Positions 20,841 through 30,997 of a stretch of DNA of 64,000 nt are shown piece after piece. Every line of letters begins with the position of its first letter. Positions within the stretch are counted from its first letter, which is position 1. The position numbers and the translations under genes are program-made. The stretch is from the NCBI RefSeq assembly GCF_000372725.1, contig NW_005201732.1, positions 328,743 to 392,742 on the forward strand, written 5' to 3'. The notes under the pieces are model-generated. The model was not told the DNA's origin. It was given only the letters and a program-made list of their open reading frames with translations, and did no database searches. Source of the DNA: Emiliania huxleyi CCMP1516. Taxonomy: Eukaryota > Haptophyta > Isochrysidales > Noelaerhabdaceae.

Positions 20841-21294
20841 AGAGAGCCGTCTCGGATCCACGGTGTTATGGCCCGAGAGGCCACACCGAACTGCTCGCCG
20901 CTGGAATTTTTGCTTCGCGCGCTGCCGCGCGCGCGCGCGAGGTTCGGCATCGATCGCCAAATATTTTCTCTTTCAAGTTAAACTCAATCACATCAACCTG
21001 CCTCCTGAGCCTGAGCGATGGCTTCAGATTGCTCAATCAAGACTTCCCCTCCCCCCCCCTTCACGCAATTTGCTTCCCGTTTCTAACTCGTACTCTAGCA
21101 CACATAGTTGAAGCCGGGAATCCTCTTGAAGTCGGAGACGCGCAGGTCAAGTGACGAGGGCTTCTGGCTCTTGAACATCCTCATCCGGTAGGCCATGGTT
21201 GGCTGGTAGTAGCTACGCGGCGCGGGGCGGGCGCTCCGAAAGAAGAATTTTACCGTTCCGGGATACGCGCGGCGGGGCTCCAAAAGAAAAATCC

Positions 21295-21440
21295 GTGGGA
21301 CACATAACAGCTGTTATGAGGTTGTTATGCTGGCTGTCATAACAACCAGTGGGAGGTGTTATGAGTGTTATGAGGTGTTATGAGGTGTTATGGGGTGTTA
21401 TGAGCAGCCAGCCATAACAGCCATAACACCTGTTATGGCC
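21295..21440. repeat. Second GTGTTATG cluster with internal inverted repeats
   Basis: Repeated GAGGTGTTATGAGTGTTATG and ATAACAGCTGTTATG units, related to the hairpin at 20.74 kb and with the same AGCAGCC / GGCTGCT landmarks. No gene is seen between the two clusters. Confidence 0.8.
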
Positions 21441-21558
21441 GCTCCCTCAAAACCTTGTCTGGGGTCAATTGAGGCCCTGGGGATGGGGTGAGACTACCCG
21501 CGGGCCTAGAAGGCCCTCGCGCAGGGGGGTGGGACATTGAGACCGGTCATTCACACAC

Positions 21559-21785
21559 ATAAACGCACCGCCCCGGGCCCGAAATCGCACAGAGACAGTC
21601 ACGCAACACGGGGTCCCAGGGAAGGCGGGCACGCGAGCAAAACCCCTATCATCCCGCGCGCAAGACGCCGACGCTCGGAGGCCGCACCGGTCAGGCGCGG
21701 CGCAGCCGGAGAGGCGGAGAGAGAGGGAGGCGCTCAATATAAACGCACAACCCCCCGGGCCCGAAATCGCACAGAGACAGTCACA
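21559..21785. repeat. Two copies of a CCGGGCCCGAAATCGCACAG repeat
   Basis: Copies at about 21559-21625 and 21741-21785 share TAAACGCACMRCCCC and GAAATCGCACAGAGACAGTC. A third copy lies inverted at 62617-62680, including the flank GGGTCCCAGGGAAGG, so the family is dispersed. Confidence 0.8.
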
Positions 21786-21939
21786 TTTCGAGCCTTTTTT
21801 GTTCTGCTGAATTGGAACGCGCGAAAGCGCCGGCTTTCGAACCTCGGCGCCCGCCCTCTTTCTGGCCGCGTCCCTCCCCTGTCCTCTCGACTGCACTCAT
21901 CTTTTACATACATAATTTATATTGCGTACCTACGCTATC

Positions 21940-22893
21940 TCACCTCCGGTCCTCGCTCGTCGCGCAGTATAGGCTCCTCCACGCCGCGACGCTCGCGGCG
22001 CCGACCACGAGCTCTAGCGTCAGCAGCCTGACGTCGACCGCCTGGCGCGCGAGCACCGCGCCCGCGAGCGCGAGGAGGACGCGCGTCGACGCAAAGTCCA
22101 CCGACGCGCGCGCGACGCAGGCGAGGGCGTTGGCGTAGCCGAGCGACGGCAGCACGGCGGTGGGGTCCCAAGCGTTGGTCACCGCGGCGCCGACGATCCA
22201 CGCGCTCGCGACCGCCGACCCCTCCGCCACCCAGCCCTCCCCCCCTCCCGCGGCGAGGACGTCGACGCACACGAACGCAGAGCTGTACGACGCAACCACG
22301 TCGCCGACGACGAGCTGAAAGTCGTCGATCCGCGGCGGCCACGTCCGCGGCGGCCGCCTCCACCACGGCGTCTCTTCCTCCTCCACCTCCGCCGCCTCCA
22401 CCTCCGCCTCCGCCGCCTCGAGGCCGCTTCCAAACGCGAGCGCGTCGAGGGCGGACACGACGAAGAAGTCGCTGTGGCGGCCGCCGCGCGAGCCGCCCGC
22501 CTCGGCCACCGAATGCAGCAGCGTGTAGAGGCCCAGCAAAACGAAGTGGCCCCCGAACTCGAGCAGCTCGAGCGGCCCGACCAGCTCGGCGACCACGCGC
22601 GGCAGCAGCGGCGCCATGGTCGCCGTCTGGCCCACCAGCACCGCGAGCAGGGTGCGGAAGGTGGTCACGTCGCGGAAGAAGACAAGCGCCTGCTCGAGAT
22701 GCGCCGAGATGCGCCGAGATGCGCCGAGATGCGCCGAGATGCGCCGAGATTGTCCGAGAAGGCCGCCTCCTCGCGCGGCAGCCCCTCCATCACCGGTGTC
22801 GGCGGCCGCCGCGTTGGCGGCGGCCGCGTCAGCAGCGGCCGCCGGGGCCGCGGCGTCTGCGCGCGCCGTCATCTGCCTAGATGGATGCATCAT
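21940..22893 (-). CDS. Multi-pass membrane protein of unknown function
   Basis: The frame runs from ATG at 22893 (MMHPSRQMTARADAA) to a stop at 21940. After an Ala-rich start there are several hydrophobic helices: TLLAVLVGQTATMAPLLPRV, FVLLGLYTLLHSV, VVGDVVASYSSAFVCVDVLA, VASAWIVGAAVTNAWD and VLLALAGAVLA, separated by acidic loops (AEAEVEAAEVEEEE). Near 22700-22750 a 10-bp unit (CTCGGCGCAT) is repeated five times; it may be an intron ending GAGCAG|GCG. I recognise no family. The regular spacing of helices and absence of Arg/Pro-rich noncoding character support a real gene. Confidence 0.5.
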   Translation of the reverse strand: MMHPSRQMTARADAAAPAAAADAAAANAAAADTGDGGAAARGGGLLGQSRRISAHLGASRRISAHLEQALVFFRDVTTFRTLLAVLVGQTATMAPLLPRVVAELVGPLELLEFGGHFVLLGLYTLLHSVAEAGGSRGGRHSDFFVVSALDALAFGSGLEAAEAEVEAAEVEEEETPWWRRPPRTWPPRIDDFQLVVGDVVASYSSAFVCVDVLAAGGGEGWVAEGSAVASAWIVGAAVTNAWDPTAVLPSLGYANALACVARASVDFASTRVLLALAGAVLARQAVDVRLLTLELVVGAASVAAWRSLYCATSEDRR

Positions 22894-23045
22894 GCACCCA
22901 ACGTGAAGCACCCAACGTGAAGCACGAGTCATGAGAAGCGGGCTAGAGGGCGAGATCGCTCGTGCGCCGTGAGATTGTGCATCTGCATGAGAGTGGCCTG
23001 GGTGTGTGGGCTCTACACGCTGCGCAAATTTCGCCGGGTAAACGA

Positions 23046-23700
23046 TCACAGCGTAAAGGCCACAGACACGCATGCGACGGGAGGAGCCTCGACCGCCGCA
23101 CCTTCTCCGACGATCAGGACCGCCGCCCATTCTCCCGCCTCGTCGCGATGCAGCGGCTTTGTGACATGCACGTGAAGCGGCTCCCCGCTCGCCAAGGGGC
23201 AGTCGTGCGCGATGTAGGCGGCGGCACGCCGCTTCTGGCGCGAGGCAGCCGCCTCTGGGCGAGCCGCAGACTCATTCCTCGGGCGGGGCTGGCATTGCGA
23301 CGCACTACAAAATTGCAGCACACGTCGTAACCGCCGGCCGAAGGTCCCAGGTACTCGATGATCGAGCCGTTTGGGGAGGCTAGCGCAATGCGCCAGCCGT
23401 GGCTCACCCCCAGATCAAGGCCAGGCGGAGGGACGAAGGATGCCTCAATCTCGAGCCGCGGCCAGTGACCGCCCAGTGACACGCTCGGAAAAGAAAAAAG
23501 TCGATCGCGTCCGGTTGAAGGGTTGGGCTCACGAATTCTTTTCCCGTGCCTAGTGTCGTGCGTGGGACCTCGTAAAATTCTTTTCCAGGTCTGGTTGCCG
23601 GTGTTCGTAAAAGTGGCGTTTACCCGGATAGCGCCCGCGGACAGCGCCACTTCCCAGTCACGCTCGGAAAAAAAAGTCGAAGCATGGAATTCTTTTCCAA
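23046..23700 (-). CDS. Hypothetical protein, probably secreted beta-sandwich, spliced
   Basis: The minus-strand frame includes INVTF-like text (IRVNATFTNTGNQTWKR), then EASFVPPPGLDLGVSHGWRI and IEYLGPSAGGYDVCCNFVVR. A second frame ends YIAHDCPLASGEPLHVHVTK ... to a stop at 23046. The alternating hydrophobic pattern and N-glycosylation-like sites suggest an Ig-like or NBR1-type beta-sandwich, but no family is certain. At least one intron is needed between 23240 and 23320, and one is likely near 23480-23570. The 5' part overlaps the start of the divergent transporter gene. Confidence 0.35.
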
Positions 23701-23703
23701 TTC

Positions 23704-25156
23704 TTGTTGCCGCCGGCTCCCGATCCACCGCTGCCGGCTCACGATCCGCAGCCGCCGGCTCCCGATCCACCGCTGCCGGCTCACGAACCACCGCTGCCGC
23801 CGGCTCCCGATCCACCGCTGCCGCCGGGCAGCACGCTGTCTGAGCCGCCGCCGCATCCCGGCCCACCGCCACCGCCGCTGCCGCCGCCGCCGAGCCTCCT
23901 CGGCACGCTCTCGGCGCTCTCGCTCGCTGCGAGCACCGGCGTCGGCCTGGTCGCACAGAATGGCATCAACACGAACCTTCGGCGGCACGCGCTGCCCGAT
24001 CCGTTCGTCACGGCGTGCGCCTCCTTCACCGTCGGCCTGCTCACCATCTCGGCGCTGGCTGCCGCCGAGGCGGCGGCGATGGGCGGCGGCTCGCGGTCGG
24101 CGGCCGCCGCCGCGCTGCGCGGCGCGCCCTGGTACGCCTTCACGGGCGGCCTGCTCGGGCCGTGCTACGTCGTCGGCGCCGTCCTGCTCTCGCGCGAGCT
24201 CGGCTTTGCAACCTTCCAACTGTGCGCGACGCTCGGCCAGCTCGTCGCCGCGCTGCTCGTCGACGCGGCCGGCTTCCTCCGGCTTCGCAAGCGGCGGCCG
24301 ACGCGCTGGCAGCTCCTCCGCCCTCGCCCCGCTCGCCGCCCTCGAGCCCTCTCCAAACCGCCTCCGACCCGCGCGCAGGAAGCTCGCCGCCCTCGCGCTG
24401 CTCGCCTGCGGCACAGGCCTCACCGCGGGACGCGTCTCCGCCGACGCCGAGTGGTGGGCGCTGCTGCTGCTCTGCCTCGGCGCCGCCGGCGCGGGCACCA
24501 TCTTCCCGCTGCAGGCGTGCGTCAACGACGTGCTCCGCTCGCACCTCGGCACGCCCTTCCGCGCGACGGCCGTCTCGTTCGCCGTCGGCGCCGTCGCGCT
24601 CGCCGCCGTCTCCGCCGTGGCGGTCGGCGCGCGCGGCCAGGGCATCGCCGTGCGGGGGGGCGATTTGGGGGATGCGGGTGGGCGGTGGAGGGGCGCGCTC
24701 TTCACCGCCCGCATCGCGTGAGCAGGCGAGGCCTGGATGTGGACGGGAGGGCTGTGCGGCGCGGCGGCGGTGGCGGGGATGGTGGTCGGCGTGCCCCGGG
24801 TCGGCGCCGCCGCCTACTTCGCCGCCTTCCTCTGCGCACAGCTGAGCACCGCCCTCCTCTTTGACAGCGTCGGCGCCTTTGGCTTCCCGACCATCGCACC
24901 GTCCGCCCGCCGCGCCGCCGGCGTCTCGCTCGCCGTCGCCGCGGCGGCAGCCTACCAGCTGCCCGCGCCCCGCTGCGCCGCACCCGGCCGAGACGCGGGC
25001 GCGGCGCGGCGGTCGGCGGCGCGCCGCGCCTCCTTCGTCGCGGGCGGCGCGGCGGGGCGCGAGGTGTGGCTGGCCGCCCTGCTCGGGTGGAGGAGGAGGA
25101 GGAGCCGGCGCGCGTGCCGCCGCCGCGAGGAGGAGGGGGTGGAGGAGGCGGAATGA
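23704..25156 (+). CDS. YdcZ/DUF606-type DMT-superfamily membrane transporter
   Basis: Exons about 23704-24308, 24379-24641 and 24726-25156. Both introns start with GC and end with CAG (70 and 84 bp). The protein has two homologous halves, as in fused YdcZ proteins. Half one has GVGLVAQNGINTNLRR, FVTACASFTVGLL, YAFTGGLLGPCYVVGAVLLS and FATFQLCATLGQLVAALLVD. Half two has GTIFPLQACVNDVLRSHLG, FRATAVSFAVGAVAL, WMWTGGLCGAAAV and YFAAFLCAQLSTALLFDSVG. YdcZ proteins are best known in bacteria as putative small-molecule exporters. The N-terminus is a repetitive PPAPDPPLP tract with no clear ATG, so the start is unresolved. The intron-containing structure shows it is resident in the nuclear genome. 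Confidence 0.75.
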
Positions 25157-25854
25157 GCGCGGCGGTGAGAGCCGGTAGTCTGTTGAATGTTGAACTCTTA
25201 GCATCAGGATAATCACAACGCCCGGAAATTTGGCAGGTTGGGTGGAGATATAGGTTTTACGGAAGGAGTCTTTGACTCAAAGGGAAAAAAGAAACCCAAC
25301 ACGCTGACCGGGCTGTGCCTTAGCACACAAAGAGGGTGACTATACCTCTACAGTGTTCAGCTCGCGCACCTATAGGGCTCTCTAGGCGACGAGCCTATTT
25401 CTCCCAGGGTGCCTATAGAGACTTGGAGCACTTGGAGTGCAGCCAGCAACCACACATCCACGCACGTGAGCGGCCTTCTTTTTCAGTCCGCGCCCTTGTC
25501 GTGCCAGTAAAAGAAAGAAAGAAAGAAAACAGACACGCCAAACGAGGGATGGGACGAGGACAGGGTCCCTTCACGAGCAGGATTTTGGAAGGACGATCAG
25601 GGGGACAGGTGGGGCTCTCCTGCTCCTGACAAGGGACACGACAGGCTCGCAGCGCGGTGCGCGGTGGACTCCCACATCCACTGGCGGTCTCATCTCAGTC
25701 TAGCGACCTGCCTCCAGCTTGTCGCTGGCAGTCTCTCCTACCACAGGCACACTGACACAGGGGTGGCAGGGGCTTGGCGGCGGCACGTGTGCTGTGAGAG
25801 CGGCGGGAGAATTCTTTTTCCTCTCCCGCTCACATCTGAGACCGGTAAGCGGCA
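25157..25854. other. Gene-free interval with dispersed repeat copies
   Basis: Nothing coding is seen. A stretch at about 25488-25570 (AGTCCGCGCCCTTGTCGTGC, CCAAACGAGGGATGGG) is related to 34065-34195. The stretch at 25616-25740 matches 38759-38855. Confidence 0.5.
25616..25740 (+). repeat. Dispersed repeat shared with 38759-38855
   Basis: Both copies contain CTCCTGCTCCTGACAA, GGGACA, GACAGGCT, CACGGTGGACTCC-type text, TCCAGCTT and CTGGCAG in the same order. Small indels separate the copies. Confidence 0.7.
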
Positions 25855-28144
25855 ATGAGAGAGCCGCTTGTGCACTGCTCCCGCAGCTACGAGGAGCTCA
25901 TGTGCGGCGACGCGGCGATGTCGACATCGCCCCTCGTCGCGAGCCACAAGCTCCAGACTCCCACGCTGCAGCAGGGCGCCTCGTCGTCGAGCGGCTCGCA
26001 AGGCAGCTCGTCAGCGGCCTCTGCCGCGCCGTCGGACCTCTCGGGGGCGCCGACGGGGATGCGCGGGGCCCTCGGCGCGGCTCATCCCGGCGACCTCGAG
26101 TCTCCCGCCGCGCCGCGCAAGCAGGCCTTGAGCGACCAGCGCGGCTGCCAGCTGCAGCCGCCGTCGGCGCCGCAAAAGGAGGGGAGCAAGGTGCACAAGA
26201 GGCACTCGGCGCCGCCGCTGGTGGGCGCCGCGCTGGTGGGGTCGGACGACGAGATGCCCGACGAGATGCCCGACCCGCGGCGCGCGCTCGACATGAGCGA
26301 GGCGGACCCGCACAACGTCAACCAGCTCTCTCTCTCTCCGATGAACATGGCGAGCCCGACCTGTGTCTCGGCCAAGCACGGCCGCACCTCGGCGGCGGCG
26401 GAGGCGCAAGAGGAGCGGCGAAAACGGCAGCGCCGCGCGCCCGCGCCGCCCCTCGCCGCCGCCGCCGCCTCCTCCTCCCTCGACGCCGCGATGCGCTCGC
26501 CGTCCGACTCGCCGCCGCTGCGCGCAGCTCCGCGCTTTGCAGCGACGCCAGGCTCGAGGGCGACGCCCGGCTCGCCGCTGGTGCCGTCGCCGCCGTCGCG
26601 GCAGCGGATGATGCCGCCCTCGCCGCGCGGCGCCCTCGGTCGCGGCATCGGAATCCGAGAGGCTGCGCCAGTCAGCCTCTCGAGGATGAACTCGATCCGC
26701 GACACAAAGGCGCTCCTCCCCCGGCCCCGGGCAAATGGTTGGTTTGGATCACGCCCCCTCCCACCTCCAGAATTGGTATTGCCCTGCCCCTTTCGGGTTA
26801 GGACCATGAACTTCGNNNNNNNNNNNNNNNNNNNNNNNNNNNNNNNNNNNNNNNNNNNNNNNNNNNNNNNNNNNNNNNNNNNNNNNNNNNNNNNNNNNNN
26901 NNNNNNNNNNNNNNNCGAGAGAAAAGAGGATAACGAAGATGAATGAGAGGAAAGAAAAAAGAGAAAGGGGAGGGGGAAAAAAGGGAAGGAAAGAAGAGCG
27001 AACCGGTGGAGACAATAGTGAGACAAGTGAAACAGATAAAGGCAAGAAGGGAAAAAAGAAGAAGAAGGGTACATAAAGAGAAAACAGGGAGTAGGAAAGA
27101 AAAAGAAGAGAGGGAAGAGGGAGAACAAAAGGGAGAAGAAAATGAATAGTAAAAAGAAAGGGCGGTTAAGAGAAGAAAAAAGAGGAATATAACCATGTCA
27201 CACTCGCCCACCTAGGGAGGCTCGCCATCCCGACCCACCCCTCCCCTCGCCGCCAGGTCCTCTTCGTATCCAGCACCAAGCGCTCCGCCTCCTTCTCCGT
27301 GCCCGCCGAGGCGCTCGACGGCTTCAAGTTCGACGACCACTTCGTCTGGCTCCGGCCGCTCGGCTCCGGCTCCTTCTCGGACGTGTACGCCGTCCAGCAC
27401 AAGATGCGGCCCGCAGAGTACTACGCCATCAAGCGGTCCAAGCGCGAGTTCCGGTCGCGCGGCGAGCGGGCAGAGTACCTGCGCGAGGTGCAGCTCGCAA
27501 ACTCGATGCCCGCGCACGCCAACGTGGTCGAGTACCACCGCGCGTGGCAGGACGCGTCCTTCTTCTACGTGCAGATGGAGCTCTGCCCCGGAGGGACGCT
27601 CGGCCAGCTGCTGCTGCGCGAGGGCGGCGCGCTCGCGTGCGTGGCTGGCGAGGCGCGGGTGTGGGAGCTCGTGCGCCACGTCGCGCGCGGCCTCTCGCAC
27701 ATCCACGCGCACGGCGTGATCCACTGCGACATCAAGCCGGACAACATCCTGCTGTCGTCGGACGGCGTCTTCAAGATCGGGGACCTCGGCCAGGCGGCGG
27801 CGCTCAAGGCGTGGAACGAGCAGGAGGGGGACGCAAAGTACCTCTCGCGCGACCTGCTCGAGTCGAAGCCCTCCACCGCCGCGGACATCTTCTCCTTCGG
27901 CATGGTGCTGTACGAGGTGCGGACAGCAGAGAGCCTGCCTGGCTCGGGGCCGCGCTGGGACGAGCTGCGGTCGGGGTCGGTGCCGCCGCCGGCCGACTGC
28001 GGCGCCGAGATGGGGCGCCTGCTGCGGAGCATGATGAGCCCGCAGCCAGAGGCGCGCCCCTCCGCCGACGGCATCCTTGATTCGTGCTGTGCGGCCGCCG
28101 CCGCCGCCGCCGCAGACCGGTGCGTAGCGGCGGCGATGGGATAG
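25855..28144 (+). CDS. Wee1-family protein kinase, interrupted by an assembly gap
   Basis: Exon 1 from ATG 25855 encodes a Ser/Pro-rich, low-complexity N-terminal region up to about 26720. The catalytic exon, 27257-28144 (after a CGCCAG acceptor), encodes the kinase. It has LGSGSFSDVYAV (Gly loop), YYAIKRSK (ATP Lys), the catalytic loop HCDIKPDNIL, IGDLGQA in place of DFG, and EGDAKYLSRDLLE followed by ADIFSFGMVLYE. DLG plus EGDxxYL are Wee1/Myt1 features; these kinases inhibit CDK by phosphorylating the Tyr in its ATP loop, delaying mitosis. It ends with an Ala-rich tail and TAG at 28144. A 100-N gap and poor sequence (about 26720-27180) lie between the exons, so the linker is unknown. Confidence 0.8.
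26816..26915. other. Assembly gap (100 N)
   Basis: It lies inside the Wee1-like gene. The 260 bases to its right are almost purely purine (GAAAGAAAA-like), in sharp contrast to the GC-rich exons. This is either an unusual intron or unreliable sequence. Confidence 0.99.
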
Positions 28145-28808
28145 GGCTCCGTTTGGAGCCACTCACACTGGCGGGAGGCGTCCGATCGAGCAGCGACAGG
28201 CGAGCCGTTGTGCCGCAGGAGTAAGGAGTGCAGTATGGCAGAGAGAGATGAGAGAGAGACCCGCGCGCGGCACCGGAACCGGGGGAGTGCTGCTGCTGCA
28301 AGAGAGAGCGAGCGTGACCCATATTTAACTGGCAGTGTCCTCCTCAACGGCAATAGCCACTTCATCTGTTGAGGGCAAATAGAAATACGCGGATAGAGAA
28401 ATACCCATCGCTCTCCGTACGTGAACAAAAAAAGCGCCGCTTTGTCCTTTGATTGGCCTTGCGTAGAGACCTCGAGAGACGAAGGCCGCTCCTCCCCGGA
28501 GGCCCCTAGTCAAGAATTGACTTCAGTTGGCGGGAATAAATAAATCAGAAATAAATAAATAAACCGGACATCCCAAGCTAGGGCTGGGTCGAGGACAGAC
28601 ACGTCCCCACCTTTGCAGGATTTTGCAAAAGCGAGGGGGGAGGGCGCATCGCGGCGCGGAGAGGGCTGGGCACGGGCACAGGGGATCTAAATAAATCAGA
28701 GCGGCTTATGATTTCTTTCCCCTCATCACCGCTACTCAAGGCGGCGAAGCAGCGCGGCGAAGGATATCCACCTCGAGAACCTCGAGAACACACCACTTGC
28801 GCGGTTGT
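28145..28808. other. Gene-free interval
   Basis: 3' flank of the kinase and 5' flank of the GTPase gene. I see no ORF with coding character. An AT-richer stretch with AAATAAATAAAT lies at about 28535-28562. Confidence 0.5.
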
Positions 28809-30553
28809 ATGTGCGCATTTCTCCTCCTCGTTCCGCTCCTCTCCGGCCTCGTGGCGAATGCACGAGTCAAAGACCAGCGCATCCCGGTGACTGTGCTTAC
28901 CGGTTTCCTCGGCAGTGGTAAGACGACCCTGCTCAACCACCTCCTCACGAAACAGCACGGCAAGCGGCTCGCTGTAATCGAGAACGAGTTTGGAGAGGCG
29001 CGCACACGCCTGGTCGCTGATGCCAGCGGGCGCCGAGCCCGCACGTGGTCACCGCGCTTGCCTCCCTCTCACCCAAGGTTGGTATCGACGACGCGCTGCT
29101 TGGGAAGAACGCCCGCGAGGAGGCTGAGCCTGAGATCATCGAGATGATGAACGGCTGCATCTGCTGCACCGTCCGGCAGGACCTCATTGTCGTGCTCAAG
29201 CGGATCTCGGAGAGGGTGAGCTCCGGCAAGCTCAACATCGACGCCGTCGTGATCGAGACGACGGTGTGCCTGTCTTGCAGCCGCCACGTCCTGTGCCAGC
29301 ATTACGACCCCTCGGTGACTGCCACTGCAGGGGATGGCGGACCCTGCGCCGGTCGCCCAGACCTTCTTTGTCGACGAGTCGGTGCAGGAGTGCTTTCGGC
29401 TCGACGGGATCGTGACCCTCGTCGACGCCAAGCACATCGAGCAGCACCTCGACGAGGAGAAGGCCGAGGGCGCCGAGAACGAGGCGGTGGAGCAGGTGCT
29501 GCCCTCGCCGACCGGGCCCTGCTCCACAAGTCGGACCTGTTCACGCCTCGCGCCTCACGCCGCATCCCTTCTCACAGGTCGCCTTCGCGGACCGGCTGCT
29601 GCTCAACAAGGTGGACCTGGTCGACGAGGGCAATTAATTACATAGCTGAGATCTAATTAATTAATTACCGGCTGCTGCTCAACAAGGTGGACTTGGTCGA
29701 CGAGGCGGCTCGAGCCGAGGCGGCGGCTGCCTGGAACATTCCCTGACCCTGCCGGGACACTGTCCTTTAGGCGGAGCTCGCGAGGGTGGAGGGGCGGCTG
29801 CGCGCCATCAACTCGTTTGCGCCCATCCAGCGCTGCCAGCAGTCGCAGGTGGCCGTCGGCGACGTGCTCGAGCTGCGCGCCTTCGACCTGCAGCGCACGC
29901 TCGAGATGGACGACGGCTTCCTCGACACGGACGCGGAGCACGAGCACGACGCGTCGGTCAGCTCGCTCGCCATCGTCCAGCCGGGCGAGGTCGACGCCGA
30001 GCTGCTCGAGGGATGGATCGGAGACCTGTTGCGCGACCGGGGCGCCGACATCTTCCGCACAAAGGGCATCCTCGCCATCGCGGGCGGGCGCCACGGAGCC
30101 GCCTCGACCTCACACCGCCCCTCCCTCGCTGAGGCTGCTGTGAGGCGTCTGTTCGTAGGCAGCCCGAAGAAGTGCGTCTTCCAGGGCGTGCACATGATCT
30201 TCAACAGCGCGCTCGGCGGCGAGTGGGCCGAGGGCGAGCCGCGCGAGTCGAGGCTCGTCTTCATCGGCAAGAAGTTGCAGCACGAGGAGCTGCGCGCCGG
30301 CTTCAGCGCCTGCCTCGCCACCCCGCAGCTCGACGCGCAGAGGCGCGCGGCGCTCCGCTTCGAGGTCGGGGCCCACGTCCAGTGCAAGGTCGCCCCGGAC
30401 GAGTGGGCAAAGGGGCGGGTCGTCGCGCAGCTCTACAGGAACACGCCCGAGGAGGGGCGCGCAGGGGGCGTGTCGCCCTACCAGGTGGAGCTCGACGGAG
30501 GAGACCTCATCTTCGTCCCGCTCGACGACGACCAGGTCATCAGGAGGGCGTGA
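28809..30553 (+). CDS. CobW/COG0523 GTPase (putative metal chaperone) with signal peptide and C-terminal Tudor/SH3-like domain
   Basis: Exons 28809-28997, 29078-29263, 29331-29495, 29578-29610, 29687-about 29710, 29771-30083 and 30161-30553. ATG 28809 opens [20 protein letters not shown], a signal peptide. Then come [15 protein letters not shown] (Walker A), [14 protein letters not shown], the metal-binding CICC in [25 protein letters not shown] and the guanine-specificity motif [11 protein letters not shown]-terminal family text [23 protein letters not shown] follows. The last 60 residues ([20 protein letters not shown] ... [18 protein letters not shown]) form a Tudor/SH3-like domain seen fused to many algal proteins. 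Introns 1, 5 and 6 start with GC. Intron 4 is a tandem duplication. COG0523 proteins insert or traffic metals, often Zn; the signal peptide suggests ER or plastid targeting. Confidence 0.88.
29611..29686 (+). other. 76-bp intron coincident with a tandem duplication (CobW-like gene)
   Basis: CGGCTGCTGCTCAACAAG|GTGGAC occurs twice, 76 bp apart, with about 37 bp duplicated and one C/T difference. The filler is the AT-rich palindromic stretch AATTAATTACATAGCTGAGA and TCTAATTAATTAATTA. Retention would put TAA in frame. Removing one period gives [12 protein letters not shown], the expected family sequence. Confidence 0.88.
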
Positions 30554-30997
30554 GGGCGAATCGCCCCGCTGCCAGGCAGGCGTCACGATGTTCCGAGGGC
30601 CTCGCATGGGGGAGCGGCATCGCTTGGCGTGCGCGGTATAGAGGTGACCGGAACGTCGTGCCACACGCACACCACAGACATACACGCAACACGCTCACCC
30701 TCGCGTCAAAGTGCCTCTGTGCTCTGCATGGACTCACACACGTTACAGAGGATACTCCTGGATAGCGTCTGAGGTCTGTGTGCGAGACGAGGGGATACGT
30801 GTTGAAAAAATCGCATGAGGTATGCTAAAATCTAAAACGCGACCCTCACCCATGCGCACGCGACAGCCGACAGCGCACACGCCCCCTCGGCCATGCACAC
30901 AAGCCGGTGTCCGCGAGACCGACACACTCTGACCGCCCGCCGCGGCACACCATATAAGCACAACCACACAGTCCACCTCGCGCGAACGCACCTCTCC

